From Thiorhodovibrio frisius (GTDB taxonomy: Bacteria; Pseudomonadota; Gammaproteobacteria; Chromatiales; Chromatiaceae), in assembly GCF_033954835.1 (NCBI RefSeq), contig NZ_CP121471.1, positions 3,962,501-4,026,500 on the forward strand: a DNA stretch of 64,000 nucleotides. The letters are read 5' to 3'. The position numbers were made by a program, and so were the translations under genes. A model generated the notes under the pieces. It saw only the letters and a list, made by a program, of their open reading frames with translations, was not told where the DNA came from and did no database searches. Below, in pieces: positions 42,186 to 52,059 of this stretch; the stretch's first letter is position 1; each line of letters opens with the position of its first letter.

Positions 42186-45100
42186 CCGACTTCGAATCCC
42201 TTCAGCTTGCCCTCAAGGGCGATCCCGATGGCGCGCTCGCCCTGCTCGAGACCGACCTGGCGCAACTCGACCCGCTGCTGGCCAAGCAACCTCAAGCCGA
42301 CGCCCTGACCGTCAGGGGCCTGCTCTCCTTCGTGCGCGGCGATTATGCCGGGGCGCTGGCCGGCTTCGACGCTGCCCATCAAGCAGCGCGCAAAGCCACC
42401 CGCAAGCGCAACATTCTGCTGCCCGGTCTCGCCGGTGTCCTGCACCTGCTCGCCTTGCTGCGGCGCGGCAAACCCGAGGACATCTCCCTGGCGCAAAAGC
42501 AGGTCGACATCGCCCTGCGCGCCCGCGACGCCGACTACCTGCACCCGGTCTATCGCATCATCGGCGAGCTGGCCAATCTGCTGGCGGGACAGTGCCAACC
42601 TTCTGATTGCTTCTTGCTCTATAGCCTCAGCGCGACTCGCGACCCCCTCATGCGGCTGTTTCAGGGACTGGCGGCACACTGGATCGGCGAGCGTCTGGAT
42701 CAAAGCTCACTGTCATCGCTCGCTCGCCTGGCCCAAATCGCAGCAAGAGGCGGACAACCCTGGTACGCAAACGAGGCGGTCGCGCTGCTGAAGAGGGTCA
42801 AATTCGACGGCGAGTTGCCGGTGCTCGATCTGATCCCACGCGAGTTGGTCACCATGACCGAACTGCTACAACCCAAACCCAACTGGGAGCGGGCGCTCGA
42901 TGCACTCGCGCGACTCAAGCCTGACCAACGCGCGGTCGGGGAGACTCAAAGCCCCAGCGCCCTGCGGCTGATCTGGCTGCTGATTATCCACAGCCAATGG
43001 GCCAGCCTGGAACCGCGCGAGCAAAAACGCACCAAGGCTGGCAGCTGGACACGCGGTCGCGCGGTCGGCCTGCAGCGACTGGCCGAAGACGTGGGGACAA
43101 TGCCCCATTTAACCGCCCAGGATCGAGCGATCACGGCCTGCATCGTGCGCGAGGAAAGTTACGGCTACTACGGGCGCACGACCTACCACCTGGATTCCGA
43201 CCGTGCTCTGATGGCGGCCGTCGGCCATCCGCTGCTCTTCACCAGTCTCGACGACAGCAGCCCGATCGAGCTGGTCAGTGCCGCACCGACCCTGAAAGTC
43301 TCCAAGCGCCGCCAGGACATCCTGGTGCAAATCCTGCCTTTTCCAGAGGAAGCACGCCCTGCACTGCCAATCAAAGAAGCCACACGCCGCGTTCGCCTGG
43401 TGGAATTCAAGCCCGAGCACAAACAAATCGGAGCCATCCTGGGTCAAGACGGACTCAGCGTACCCAAGGGCGCTTCGAGCCGCCTGCTGAAAAGTCTTAC
43501 CGCCGTGGCCCCCATGGTGACAGTGCACTCGGATATCGGAGGTGTCGATGGGAGCGACGACGCCAAGATGGTGCCGGCCGATACCCGCCCGCATTTTCAC
43601 CTGAAGCCCGTGGATGACGGCATCAGCCTGGAACTCTTCATGCACCCCTTTGGCGACGCTGGCGGCGGTCCACACCTGCGCCCGGGCGAAGGCAGCGCCA
43701 ATCTGTTCACCGAGATTAGTGGTCGCGCCCTGCGCTGCACCCGCAAACTCAAAGACGAGCGCTCCCAGGCACGAGAGCTGATCGCGCGCTGCCCGACCCT
43801 CGAAGCCGAGACGGCGGACAACTCTCCCTGGAGTTGGCAGCTCGAGGACCCGGAAAACGCCCTGAGCGCGCTCGAACAACTCCATGCCCTCGGCGATGCC
43901 GTAGTGCTGGACTGGCCCAAAGGCAAGCGCATCGGCCTGACGCCCGCCGCTGACCTGGCGCAAGTGCGCCCCAAGGTCAGCAGTCAACAAGACTGGCTCG
44001 ACCTCGGCGGCGCTCTGCATCTGCCCGACGGCCGGGTGCTGGAATTGCGCGAACTCCTGGCCGCCGCGACCAACAGCCGCTTCGTGCGCTTGGGCGAGCG
44101 CGACTTCCTGACGCTCAGCGAAGCGCTGCGCAAGCGCCTTGAGGGACTGCGCGGTCTGACCGACGGCGGGCGCTTCCATCCGCTCGCAGCACCGGCCATC
44201 GCCGAGCTGATCGACGGGATGCAGGTGGAGGCATCTAAAGAATGGAAGCAGCGTCTCGCGCATCTTGCCGAGGCGCGCGAGCTGGAACCGAAAATCCCCT
44301 CCACCCTGCAAGCCGAGCTGCGCGAGTATCAAATCGACGGCTATCGCTGGCTGGCACGCCTGGCACACTGGGGCGCCGGGGCTTGTCTCGCCGATGACAT
44401 GGGTTTAGGCAAAACCGTACAGGCGCTCGGGCTGATCCTGTCGCGCGCGCCCGAGGGACCAACCCTGGTGCTCGCGCCAACTTCGGTGTGTGGCAACTGG
44501 CTGGAGGAAACCGCGCGCTTCGCCCCCACCCTGAACCCCTTGCGCTTCGGTTCCGGCGACCGCGCCGCCATGCTGGAGCAGGCAGGCCCCTTCGACCTGA
44601 TCGTGGTGAGTTACGGCCTGCTGCAAACCGAGGGTAAACGCTTAGCCAAAGCAAACTGGCAGACCATCGTCGCCGACGAGGCTCAGGCGTTTAAGAATGC
44701 GCGAACCCTGCGCTCGCAGGCCATCATGCAACTCAAAGGCGCTTTTCGCGTCATCACCACCGGCACGCCCATTGAGAATCATCTCGGCGAACTGTGGAAC
44801 CTGTTCCGCTTCATCAATCCCGGGCTACTCGGCTCGCTGGAGTCCTTCAATGCGCGCTTCGCTAACCCCATCGAACAGCACCAGGATCGCGACGCTCGTG
44901 CGCGCCTGCGCCAACTGCTGCGCCCCTTCATCTTAAGACGCCTAAAGAGCGAGGTGCTGAGCGAGCTACCATCACGCACCGAGATCACCCTGACCGTGGA
45001 GCTCAGCGACAGCGAAAAAGCCCTGTACGAGGCGGTGCGCCAAGAAGCCATCGACCGCCTCGCCAACGCCGAGGCCACCGCCAATCCCGGTCAGCAGCGC

Positions 45101-45706
45101 ATGCAGCTACTCGCCGAGATCATGCGCCTGCGTCGCGCCTGCTGCCATCCGCGCCTCGCGCTACCCGACAGCCCGCTACCCGGCAGCAAGCTCGACGCCT
45201 TCGCCGAAATGGTCGAGGAACTGCTCGAGAACCGTCACAAGGCGCTGGTGTTCAGCCAGTTTGTCGACCATCTCCAAATCATTCGCGAACATTTAGACAG
45301 CCGTGGCATCCACTACCAATATCTCGACGGCAGCACCCCCGAGCCCAAGCGCCGCGCGGCAGTGACAGCATTTCAATCCGGCGAAGGAGATCTCTTTCTG
45401 ATCAGCCTGCGCGCGGGCGGCTCGGGACTCAACCTCACCGCCGCCGACTATGTCATCCACATGGACCCCTGGTGGAACCCAGCGGTCGAAGATCAGGCCT
45501 CCGACCGCGCCCATCGCATCGGCCAGGAGCGCCCCGTAACCATCTACCGACTGGTTGCCAAAGACACCATCGAAGAGCGCATCCTCAAACTGCATGCAAG
45601 CAAGCGCGACCTGGCCGACGCCCTGCTTGAGGGCACGGATGACAGCAGCCGTCTGAGTTATACCGAGATGCTGGCGCTGGTGCGCGACGGCGGCCTTGCC
45701 GGCTAA
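42182..45706 (+). CDS. SNF2-family DEAD/DEAH helicase
   Basis: This is a 1,174-residue Swi2/Snf2 ATPase. The first ~700 residues are uncharacterised, with TPR-like helices at the start and a SNF2-associated region before the motor. The motor starts with YQIDGYRWLARLAHWGAGAC; motif I is LADDMGLGKT near residue 740, motif II is DEAQ near 832, and the TGTPIENHLGELWNLFRF block follows. Motifs V-VI are GGSGLNLTAADYVIHMDPWW and DRAHRIGQ. SNF2 proteins move along or remodel DNA-protein complexes; DISARM class 1 also has a SNF2-like protein (DrmD). It converges with the five-gene minus-strand operon across 28 bases. Confidence 0.88.
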   Translation: MTDFESLQLALKGDPDGALALLETDLAQLDPLLAKQPQADALTVRGLLSFVRGDYAGALAGFDAAHQAARKATRKRNILLPGLAGVLHLLALLRRGKPEDISLAQKQVDIALRARDADYLHPVYRIIGELANLLAGQCQPSDCFLLYSLSATRDPLMRLFQGLAAHWIGERLDQSSLSSLARLAQIAARGGQPWYANEAVALLKRVKFDGELPVLDLIPRELVTMTELLQPKPNWERALDALARLKPDQRAVGETQSPSALRLIWLLIIHSQWASLEPREQKRTKAGSWTRGRAVGLQRLAEDVGTMPHLTAQDRAITACIVREESYGYYGRTTYHLDSDRALMAAVGHPLLFTSLDDSSPIELVSAAPTLKVSKRRQDILVQILPFPEEARPALPIKEATRRVRLVEFKPEHKQIGAILGQDGLSVPKGASSRLLKSLTAVAPMVTVHSDIGGVDGSDDAKMVPADTRPHFHLKPVDDGISLELFMHPFGDAGGGPHLRPGEGSANLFTEISGRALRCTRKLKDERSQARELIARCPTLEAETADNSPWSWQLEDPENALSALEQLHALGDAVVLDWPKGKRIGLTPAADLAQVRPKVSSQQDWLDLGGALHLPDGRVLELRELLAAATNSRFVRLGERDFLTLSEALRKRLEGLRGLTDGGRFHPLAAPAIAELIDGMQVEASKEWKQRLAHLAEARELEPKIPSTLQAELREYQIDGYRWLARLAHWGAGACLADDMGLGKTVQALGLILSRAPEGPTLVLAPTSVCGNWLEETARFAPTLNPLRFGSGDRAAMLEQAGPFDLIVVSYGLLQTEGKRLAKANWQTIVADEAQAFKNARTLRSQAIMQLKGAFRVITTGTPIENHLGELWNLFRFINPGLLGSLESFNARFANPIEQHQDRDARARLRQLLRPFILRRLKSEVLSELPSRTEITLTVELSDSEKALYEAVRQEAIDRLANAEATANPGQQRMQLLAEIMRLRRACCHPRLALPDSPLPGSKLDAFAEMVEELLENRHKALVFSQFVDHLQIIREHLDSRGIHYQYLDGSTPEPKRRAAVTAFQSGEGDLFLISLRAGGSGLNLTAADYVIHMDPWWNPAVEDQASDRAHRIGQERPVTIYRLVAKDTIEERILKLHASKRDLADALLEGTDDSSRLSYTEMLALVRDGGLAG

Positions 45707-45734
45707 TCCTTTCCGAAGCGGGTAGTTGCCGCTC

Positions 45735-47342
45735 TTAGATGGACGCCCCATTACCATCAATAGTAATCAGCAATGACCGCGCCCGGCTCATGCCGACGTA
45801 ACGGTCGGTGACAGATCGATGGACATCCGCTTCACGATGCAAGTCAACCAGGATCACCGCCTCGTTTTCAAGACCCTTAAAGTTGGCGATCTCCGCAAAG
45901 CTGATCTGTGCCGGCGGGAAGTCACGCAGCGCGAATTCGTCCAGTTCGACGATCTTGGCGGCCAGCTTGCCCGGCAAGAAATCAAATACTGAGTGGCGCA
46001 ATGGCTGCGGGGATAGGATAGTAATCTCGGCCGGCGTTAGTCCCGCAGGACCAGTCAGCCGCTCGATCTCCGTTGCCAGCAATTTCGCGATGTCTTCCCT
46101 GGTCTCGACCTCGCGGTGCAACACTTCCGGACCATCGCCGGTGCCGCGCACGCCCATATCGGCACCCAGTGCAGACTGGACCTCACTCAGGATTTGGCGC
46201 GTATTGCGGCAGTTGCGCTTCAACGGCATCCGCGCTGCACTGTAGGACTCCAGCATGGCCAAAGCGTCGGCATCCGGGGGACCGAAATAGCCCGCCTGAT
46301 TGTTGACATCGTGAAAGAAACACCAGCGCCCCTGCTCCAGGCCGCCCTTCAGCATACGGTCGAGTCGGTCCAGCGCGTCCATGTTCAGCAGATCTTGACC
46401 TTCGTCGACGATCAATGCGTCGAATTGTTCAATGCCGGAACGACGCGCCGTAGTCGCTGCGGCCTTGGCGACACTGACGCTGACTCCGGCGATCGCAAAA
46501 CGTTTCTCCAACCAGTGTTTCAGCCAGGGTGATTGGCAAGCGAGCAGAACCTGCTTGCCTGCGCCAGCCCAGCGGCGTGCTAGCTCCAAACCGAGAAAGG
46601 TCTTTCCGGTGCCGGCTCCGCCGGTGCAGATCACTCGCGGGTTAGCGTCGACGATATCCAGCAGATCCATCTGGTCCTCGGTCAATGCGGCGACCCGCTC
46701 TTCCAATTCATCCAGCGTCACATGTAGTGGAACCCCGACGTCAAGCTCCGGGCGCAAAAATCGGGCGACCTGAGTCACCGCCTGCGCAGTTGCTGGTTCG
46801 CGCTGACGTCCATCACGCTCATGCCAATAGCGGAACAGCCCTGATAGCCATCGTTCGGTATTTTTTACACCACATAAGTCTGCAACCATCGCCCGATCCC
46901 ATTCGGCACCGGAGGCGGACCAAACGCAATCCGGAAAGACGACGCCATAACCCCACACGAACTGCGCGCAAATACTGCGCGACAGCGCGGCCTCCACCCG
47001 GTTGCGCAAGCCGTGCATGGCGGATTCAGCCTGCCGAAACGGGCTCTCCTTGAGCCTGTGACTCGCCCCAGAGCGATCAGTGGAGTACCAAACCCCGTCA
47101 TGACAGCCAATACCGCCACCTTTGACCTCCAGCACCAAGATGCCCTGAGGCCCCAGGATGACGAAGTCGATCTCGCCAAACCGCTTGTAGGCATGTCGGG
47201 TCAGATTCAGCGAGTGAAAGGCGGTCAACTCCGCGTTTCGATCAGAGTGTTTGCTCTGCTCGAATGCCGCCCGCAGCCGGTCGAAAAAGCGGCGCTCGGC
47301 ACTGCTGTTGGTGTCGTGCGGAGATGAAGGGATCATTTTCAT
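45735..47342 (-). CDS. NERD-domain nuclease fused to UvrD-like helicase
   Basis: The 535-residue protein has an N-terminal NERD domain (about 15-130), a nuclease-related fold: GEIDFVILGPQGILVLEVKG has the Glu/Asp...Glu-x-Lys pattern of PD-(D/E)xK-like enzymes. A superfamily-1 ATPase follows, with Walker A CTGGAGTGKTFLG near 240, Walker B DEGQDLLNMD near 315, and later motifs RNCRNTRQIL, FKGLENEAVILVDL and YVGMSRARSLL. It is the last gene of the five-gene operon led by the DrmA-like helicase. It is a plausible effector nuclease. Confidence 0.82.
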   Translation of the reverse strand: MKMIPSSPHDTNSSAERRFFDRLRAAFEQSKHSDRNAELTAFHSLNLTRHAYKRFGEIDFVILGPQGILVLEVKGGGIGCHDGVWYSTDRSGASHRLKESPFRQAESAMHGLRNRVEAALSRSICAQFVWGYGVVFPDCVWSASGAEWDRAMVADLCGVKNTERWLSGLFRYWHERDGRQREPATAQAVTQVARFLRPELDVGVPLHVTLDELEERVAALTEDQMDLLDIVDANPRVICTGGAGTGKTFLGLELARRWAGAGKQVLLACQSPWLKHWLEKRFAIAGVSVSVAKAAATTARRSGIEQFDALIVDEGQDLLNMDALDRLDRMLKGGLEQGRWCFFHDVNNQAGYFGPPDADALAMLESYSAARMPLKRNCRNTRQILSEVQSALGADMGVRGTGDGPEVLHREVETREDIAKLLATEIERLTGPAGLTPAEITILSPQPLRHSVFDFLPGKLAAKIVELDEFALRDFPPAQISFAEIANFKGLENEAVILVDLHREADVHRSVTDRYVGMSRARSLLITIDGNGASI

Positions 47343-47365
47343 GGTCGCGGCTCCATGGATTTTTC

Positions 47366-48976
47366 TCAGAGCTTCAGCGTCTTGCGCACCTTGGCATCAA
47401 TCCGCGCCGGGATGGCCGTCATCGCGAGCAATTCGAACAAACGGCCCATATCCACATCGGTCGTCACAGCCTTGACCTCGCCGTCAAGCAACAAATGCGC
47501 TCCACGCCCGTCGACCTGCAAGCGGTAATCGCCCTTGCCGAGGCTGATCCGCGTCTTCAGCACCTGCTGCCAGCCCATGCCGCGGACCAACTCCAAGGCG
47601 CCGTCCTGTTGCCGCTTGGCCCAGCGATCACCTTCGACGGACAAGAGTTCACGCAACAACTGGATCCGTGGCGGCGCTGGCCCCAGGTCCAGCCCCGTGG
47701 CATCGGCCTGCTGGGCCAGCATTGCCATGCGATGGGAGGTGGCCAAGGTTAGGCCGGGCACATCCTTCAGGGCTTGAGGAAGCTCCATCCAACCGCCGCG
47801 GGCGCCGAACAGGGCTGCTGCGACGACCCGATCCTGATCGGTCAGCAGGGGCTGTTCGAAACGCAGCAATTCCTCGCATCGTTGGCGCAGGAAGAAAAGG
47901 ATCAACCCGCGAGAAAAGGGCTTTTGGTGGCGCTGCAATAGCTCGGAGACGGTCGCGTCGCCAAGCCCAACGCTCCCCTTGAGGTCGGCGATCAGCCGTG
48001 CCAGCGCATCTTGCCACTTGGGTTCGGCGAGCGCCTGTCGCTCCGCCTCCAATCCATCCAGCACCACCTGCTGAGTATCCGGCGGGCACCGTTCACGATC
48101 TGTTGCATCGCCAGCTTGGGTCTTGGCGTCGATAATCGCAGTGAGCAGTCGGGCGAGCATACGACCCTGAACGTCCGCATTCGCACGCTCGCTGTCGCGC
48201 TGCGCCCAGGCAAGGATGCCGCGCAATACCGGGTCTTGAAGGGGCTCCTCCGCTGCACCCGCGGTGGGGTCAGTCAGGTGCCTGGCTGCTGTGACCAAAG
48301 CATCGCCGCGATTGCCAAGCCCGACCAGCAGCCCCTGCACCGCGCCCACCCCGGAGACATGATGCAGCGACCGGTCGCGATCCGGCAGCGACAGTCCGTA
48401 GATAGGCCAGGCTACCGTCGACTTGGCCGAGTACAGCCGCGGCTTGACCTGTAACTTGTAGGAATCCAGCGGCACGTTGGCATAATCGGCCGCCTGTTCC
48501 AGAACCAGAGCCCGCGCCTCCTTCGATGGAAATAAAATGCCTTGTATCCAAGCAACGGGCAATGGCGCGGGAATCCACAGCATGCGCTCGTCTCCGCGCG
48601 CATCCTCTGGCCATTGCAGCGCCCGCAACTGGCCGTGGGTGTCCTGCGCATGGATCAGACCGCGCAGGGCGCTGAGGTCCAGGCTGGCGACGATTGGGAC
48701 TAGATGACTTTCTTCGGACCTTGCTAGCTCCAGGGCAGCAGGCGGAATCACATCATCAAATAGCGGAACCCAGCCTGGCACCACGGAAAGCGGGTCGGCA
48801 TAATGCTTGCCGCCAAATCCCTTCGGGCCGGTCACCAGACCCGCTGAGAGTGTATACATCAGATTGAGTTGATTGGTTAGCAAGTGCCAACTCTGTCTTG
48901 GCTTCTGGCGCGATGCATCTGCGTTGGCCGTCGCCAGCTCGGTCGATTCCACGGATGGCTGCTTGTGATTGGCCAC
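47366..48976 (-). CDS. Unknown 536-residue protein of the DISARM-like operon
   Basis: No family is recognised with confidence. The first ~35 residues are polar. Then WHLLTNQLNLMYTLSAGL and VTGPKGFGGKHYADPL recall, loosely, the entry strand of DarT/ADP-ribosyltransferase-like proteins (H-x-T...NL...L..GL). The middle is rich in helices, with a repeated pattern ending FFLRQRCEELLRFEQPLL. The C-terminus (VDMGRLFELLAMTAIPARID) is conserved-looking but unassigned. It lies between the UvrD-like and NERD genes, with gaps of 9 and 23 bases, so it is cotranscribed. Confidence 0.6.
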   Translation of the reverse strand: MANHKQPSVESTELATANADASRQKPRQSWHLLTNQLNLMYTLSAGLVTGPKGFGGKHYADPLSVVPGWVPLFDDVIPPAALELARSEESHLVPIVASLDLSALRGLIHAQDTHGQLRALQWPEDARGDERMLWIPAPLPVAWIQGILFPSKEARALVLEQAADYANVPLDSYKLQVKPRLYSAKSTVAWPIYGLSLPDRDRSLHHVSGVGAVQGLLVGLGNRGDALVTAARHLTDPTAGAAEEPLQDPVLRGILAWAQRDSERANADVQGRMLARLLTAIIDAKTQAGDATDRERCPPDTQQVVLDGLEAERQALAEPKWQDALARLIADLKGSVGLGDATVSELLQRHQKPFSRGLILFFLRQRCEELLRFEQPLLTDQDRVVAAALFGARGGWMELPQALKDVPGLTLATSHRMAMLAQQADATGLDLGPAPPRIQLLRELLSVEGDRWAKRQQDGALELVRGMGWQQVLKTRISLGKGDYRLQVDGRGAHLLLDGEVKAVTTDVDMGRLFELLAMTAIPARIDAKVRKTLKL

Positions 48977-48985
48977 TGTTATTTT

Positions 48986-50173
48986 TTATCTCCAGCGTTT
49001 GAGGATTGCTTGATCGACCGGCAGGATCGCCTCAATCGGGCAGTTCCGGCCACTTTGCCGCAGCAGAATCACCTGCTCGCGCGCACGCGACACCATGACA
49101 TAGAAGCGGCGCTTGAGGTCATCCATCCAGTCCTTGTTCTCGAGCTGGTAGGGGTACTCGTCAATGTCGGCCAAGAACACGGTATCGAACTCCAGTCCTT
49201 TCGAGGACTGGGCGTTAATCACGAATATACCGCCCTCGGAAAAGCGATGATCTCCTCCGTCACTGTCCGAAGCATAGGTCAGGATGCGTGGGCGTCCATG
49301 ATCCAGCGTGACTGGACGTTCGCGCAATGATTTGAGCCAACGTTCGCGGCTCTTGTTGTTTGGCGTAATGATGCCGATCAGTTTGGCCGGGTCGCGGTCG
49401 GCGAGCTTCAACAGGCGTTCAACCAGGGTGTCGTAATCCCAACGGCAGCCGGGACCATAGTCCACCAGCACCGGCGCGCGCACGCATGGCCTTGCGGTGG
49501 GTAACTTCACACAGGGACTGGCCAGGTCTTCGACACAGAAGGCCATGGCCAAGCGGGCGACACTGTCGCAATTGCGGTAGTTCTCGGTCAGCTCGATCCG
49601 GTTCTCGGGATCGATGTCCAGCTCGGTTGCAATCTCTCGCAGACTGCTGTGTTCGTCGGTGATCTGCTGATTCTGGTCTGCAACCACGTAAAAATGCTCG
49701 AATCCCAACTCTGCTAAGGCATGATAAAAGTCCTTTGGCATATCCTGCCCCTCATCAATGATCACGAAGGGCGTCACGGGTGGCTTGGGCGCGGATGCGT
49801 TAAGGATTGCCTCATTGATCGCCGGCCAGTCGAGCCGGTACGGAGTACCATCCACAGGACAATGCTGCGAAAGCGCCCACTTGTACATGGCCTTGAACCT
49901 TCGTATCCAACTATCGGCATTGACCGCACCGTCCACCAGTTCCCGGCTCGCCTCCAACAGAAGCTTGTTATAGACAAGAAATACGTAGCCCTGACCGCCT
50001 TTGTCCCGATGGTGCCGACGGGTCCGCAGCAGAGCCAGCACCGACTTACCAGTGCCCGGGCCGCCGACAATCAGGTGGCAACCGTCCAGCGGCAACAACC
50101 GGGCACGCTCCTGCTCCTTACTCAGGTCCTGGATATTGGGCAGTGACCAGTTGCGCGCCGCCACGGCACTCAA
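48986..50173 (-). CDS. Short UvrD/Rep-like ATPase
   Basis: This is a 395-residue superfamily-1 ATPase with Walker A IVGGPGTGKSVLALLR near residue 37, Walker B FVIIDEGQDMPKDFYHAL near 140, ELTENYRNCDSVARLAMAF (motif IV/III region), AQSSKGLEFDTVFLADIDEY (motif V) and FYVMVSRAREQVILL (motif VI). It lacks the 1B/2B insertions of full UvrD. It overlaps the DrmB-like gene by 4 bases upstream. Its role in the operon is unknown; together with the NERD protein it gives the operon two superfamily-1 motors. Confidence 0.82.
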   Translation of the reverse strand: MSAVAARNWSLPNIQDLSKEQERARLLPLDGCHLIVGGPGTGKSVLALLRTRRHHRDKGGQGYVFLVYNKLLLEASRELVDGAVNADSWIRRFKAMYKWALSQHCPVDGTPYRLDWPAINEAILNASAPKPPVTPFVIIDEGQDMPKDFYHALAELGFEHFYVVADQNQQITDEHSSLREIATELDIDPENRIELTENYRNCDSVARLAMAFCVEDLASPCVKLPTARPCVRAPVLVDYGPGCRWDYDTLVERLLKLADRDPAKLIGIITPNNKSRERWLKSLRERPVTLDHGRPRILTYASDSDGGDHRFSEGGIFVINAQSSKGLEFDTVFLADIDEYPYQLENKDWMDDLKRRFYVMVSRAREQVILLRQSGRNCPIEAILPVDQAILKRWR

Positions 50174-52059
50174 TCCGTCGCCGCAAAGGCCAACAAGGAT
50201 TGGATCTCGCCGCCAAGATCCCCGGCAACGAAGATCCGATCCAGCAGCATGTTGCCAAACTGGCAGCTGGGCTCCGGCACCAGAGCACAGGCGTGACAGG
50301 CGGCCCGGTTGAGCTGGCTCGGCCCCTGACCCTCATGCTCGGCACAGACCGGGTCCAACGAGCACCAGTCTGCATGATCGAAGACACTCGCGAGCAGCCG
50401 CAGGAAGCGCTTCGGCTCCGCCAACTCTGCAAGGCCGCCGAGGGAACCGGCAATGTCCGTCACCGCCACATAGACCAGGATACCTGCCATTGGCTCGTGG
50501 CCGCCCGCGCAATAAATGCGCTCGCGGATGGAGGCCGCCGGATAGCCGGCCTCCGTCTCCAACTGGCGGATCAACAGATGCGCTAGGGTATGCAGCAGGA
50601 TGAAGCGCGGGGTCAGCGGCAATGGCGGGTCTTCCGGGAAGCGCATGCCGGTTCGCTCGAAGCGACGTTGCAGCATCTCGGCGCGATGCAACAGCTGCTC
50701 TTGGCCCTCCCAGCGCCGGAGTAAGTCCTCGTTCAGCGTGAAGAAGATCCCCTCGCCGTAGAGCTCGATCGCCGGCAGCCAATCGAGATGCCCGTCAAGA
50801 TCCGGAGGCACTAGCCGCGCTGTTGGCGCATCGGCATCGTGCGCGCTGTCGGGCTTGATGCCGTCGTCGAACCATTGCTCGACGCGATGGAAGCCGGTGA
50901 AGACGCGGATCTCGCGCAGGCGGGTTACGGCGACCAGTTGCTGCATGGCGTCCCGAACCGCTCGGACTCGAGATGCATCGGGCTGATCCAACAGCAACGA
51001 CTGCCAAGCGACAGTTTGATGCTCGGTGACGAAGTCCTCGCCCTCAAGCTGATTCGCGATTGGCGTTGTCAGTGCCCGGTGCTCCTTTTCAAGCAGCTGG
51101 CCCTTTGTTGCGGTCTCGCCGTGGAGTGGCCAGCCGGCTTCGATCTGCTCCAGTGCCTCCTCCAATGCTCCGCGCGTGCAGCCGAACTCGTTTGCCAATC
51201 GTCGCAACAGGCCACCGCGCGCCAATTTGGTCCTAGAGCGCGCGATGTCCATCCGCATGCCATGATTGCGATACAGACGATCCAACACCCCGCCGCGCTC
51301 GACCTGCGACTCGGGCGGGATCACCAAACCGCCCTGCAACCGGGTGAAGTAGAGCCTCGGGTCATTGACCTCTAGAATGCGAGCCGGCTGCTTGCTGGGA
51401 ACGGTCTGACCTCCCGCGTGTTTCTGCCAGGGCTGCAAGGGCGCACGTTGCTCATTCTTAAACTCTTGGCTGGGACTGAAGCGCCCGGAGGAGCAGCAGC
51501 GGTCGCAATGCAGAGTCCAATGACCACTACTGCCATCACGCCGCAGGTGCAACGATCGTTGCTCATTGGACTCGCGACAGTCCGCCTGTCCGCCGCGATG
51601 GGCGAGCCAGTGCCAGGGCACATCCCAGAGCCCGCCGTCCGGATGGGCGACGACCCAGTCCACCTGCCTTAAACGTGAGCGCTTCTCGCAATGGCAGCGA
51701 GGATCCTCCAGTGAAGGATGCTCCTGCCCTTGGGGTCGCCATGGCAGGTAATGGAGCAGTCCGCAGCTCGGGCAGCGCGCCCAGCGCGGGAAGCGCACCG
51801 CCGGCACACAGATACCGTCCACAGCGCCGTTATTGATCAACCGCGCCAGCGGCGGCTGCAGGAGCCGCTTGTCGTCGAGGCCAAGGGCGCCCCGCAACAG
51901 GTCCACGTAGTACAAAGGCTCGCCAGCGGGTTTGCGGTTTTTGTCGGTCCAATGACTGATGTCCATGACCACAAAGAGATCATTGTCGGCGCGCACCAAT
52001 GCGCCGACACCGCTGAAGCCGAGCACATGGGACCAACGAGTCGGGATGTAGCGTTTCAT
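50170..52059 (-). CDS. drmB: DrmB-like DUF1998 protein
   Basis: The 629-residue protein has an early Cys cluster (WARCPSCGLLHYLP and RCHCEKRSRL, then HCDRCC), likely zinc-binding. The DUF1998 domain in the last third is clear: LLHTLAHLLIRQLETEAGYP, then ASIRERIYCAGG, GILVYVAVTDIAGSLGGLAE and the Cys-rich CSLDPVC...AACHACALVPEPSC. DUF1998 next to a DrmA-type helicase is the core of DISARM phage defence. It overlaps the helicase gene upstream by 4 bases and the ATPase gene downstream by 4 bases. Confidence 0.85.
   Translation of the reverse strand: MKRYIPTRWSHVLGFSGVGALVRADNDLFVVMDISHWTDKNRKPAGEPLYYVDLLRGALGLDDKRLLQPPLARLINNGAVDGICVPAVRFPRWARCPSCGLLHYLPWRPQGQEHPSLEDPRCHCEKRSRLRQVDWVVAHPDGGLWDVPWHWLAHRGGQADCRESNEQRSLHLRRDGSSGHWTLHCDRCCSSGRFSPSQEFKNEQRAPLQPWQKHAGGQTVPSKQPARILEVNDPRLYFTRLQGGLVIPPESQVERGGVLDRLYRNHGMRMDIARSRTKLARGGLLRRLANEFGCTRGALEEALEQIEAGWPLHGETATKGQLLEKEHRALTTPIANQLEGEDFVTEHQTVAWQSLLLDQPDASRVRAVRDAMQQLVAVTRLREIRVFTGFHRVEQWFDDGIKPDSAHDADAPTARLVPPDLDGHLDWLPAIELYGEGIFFTLNEDLLRRWEGQEQLLHRAEMLQRRFERTGMRFPEDPPLPLTPRFILLHTLAHLLIRQLETEAGYPAASIRERIYCAGGHEPMAGILVYVAVTDIAGSLGGLAELAEPKRFLRLLASVFDHADWCSLDPVCAEHEGQGPSQLNRAACHACALVPEPSCQFGNMLLDRIFVAGDLGGEIQSLLAFAATD

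Noticed and set aside
43109-44368. A 419-residue minus-strand frame
   Set aside because: Shadow of the SNF2 helicase gene, which has clear motifs on the other strand.
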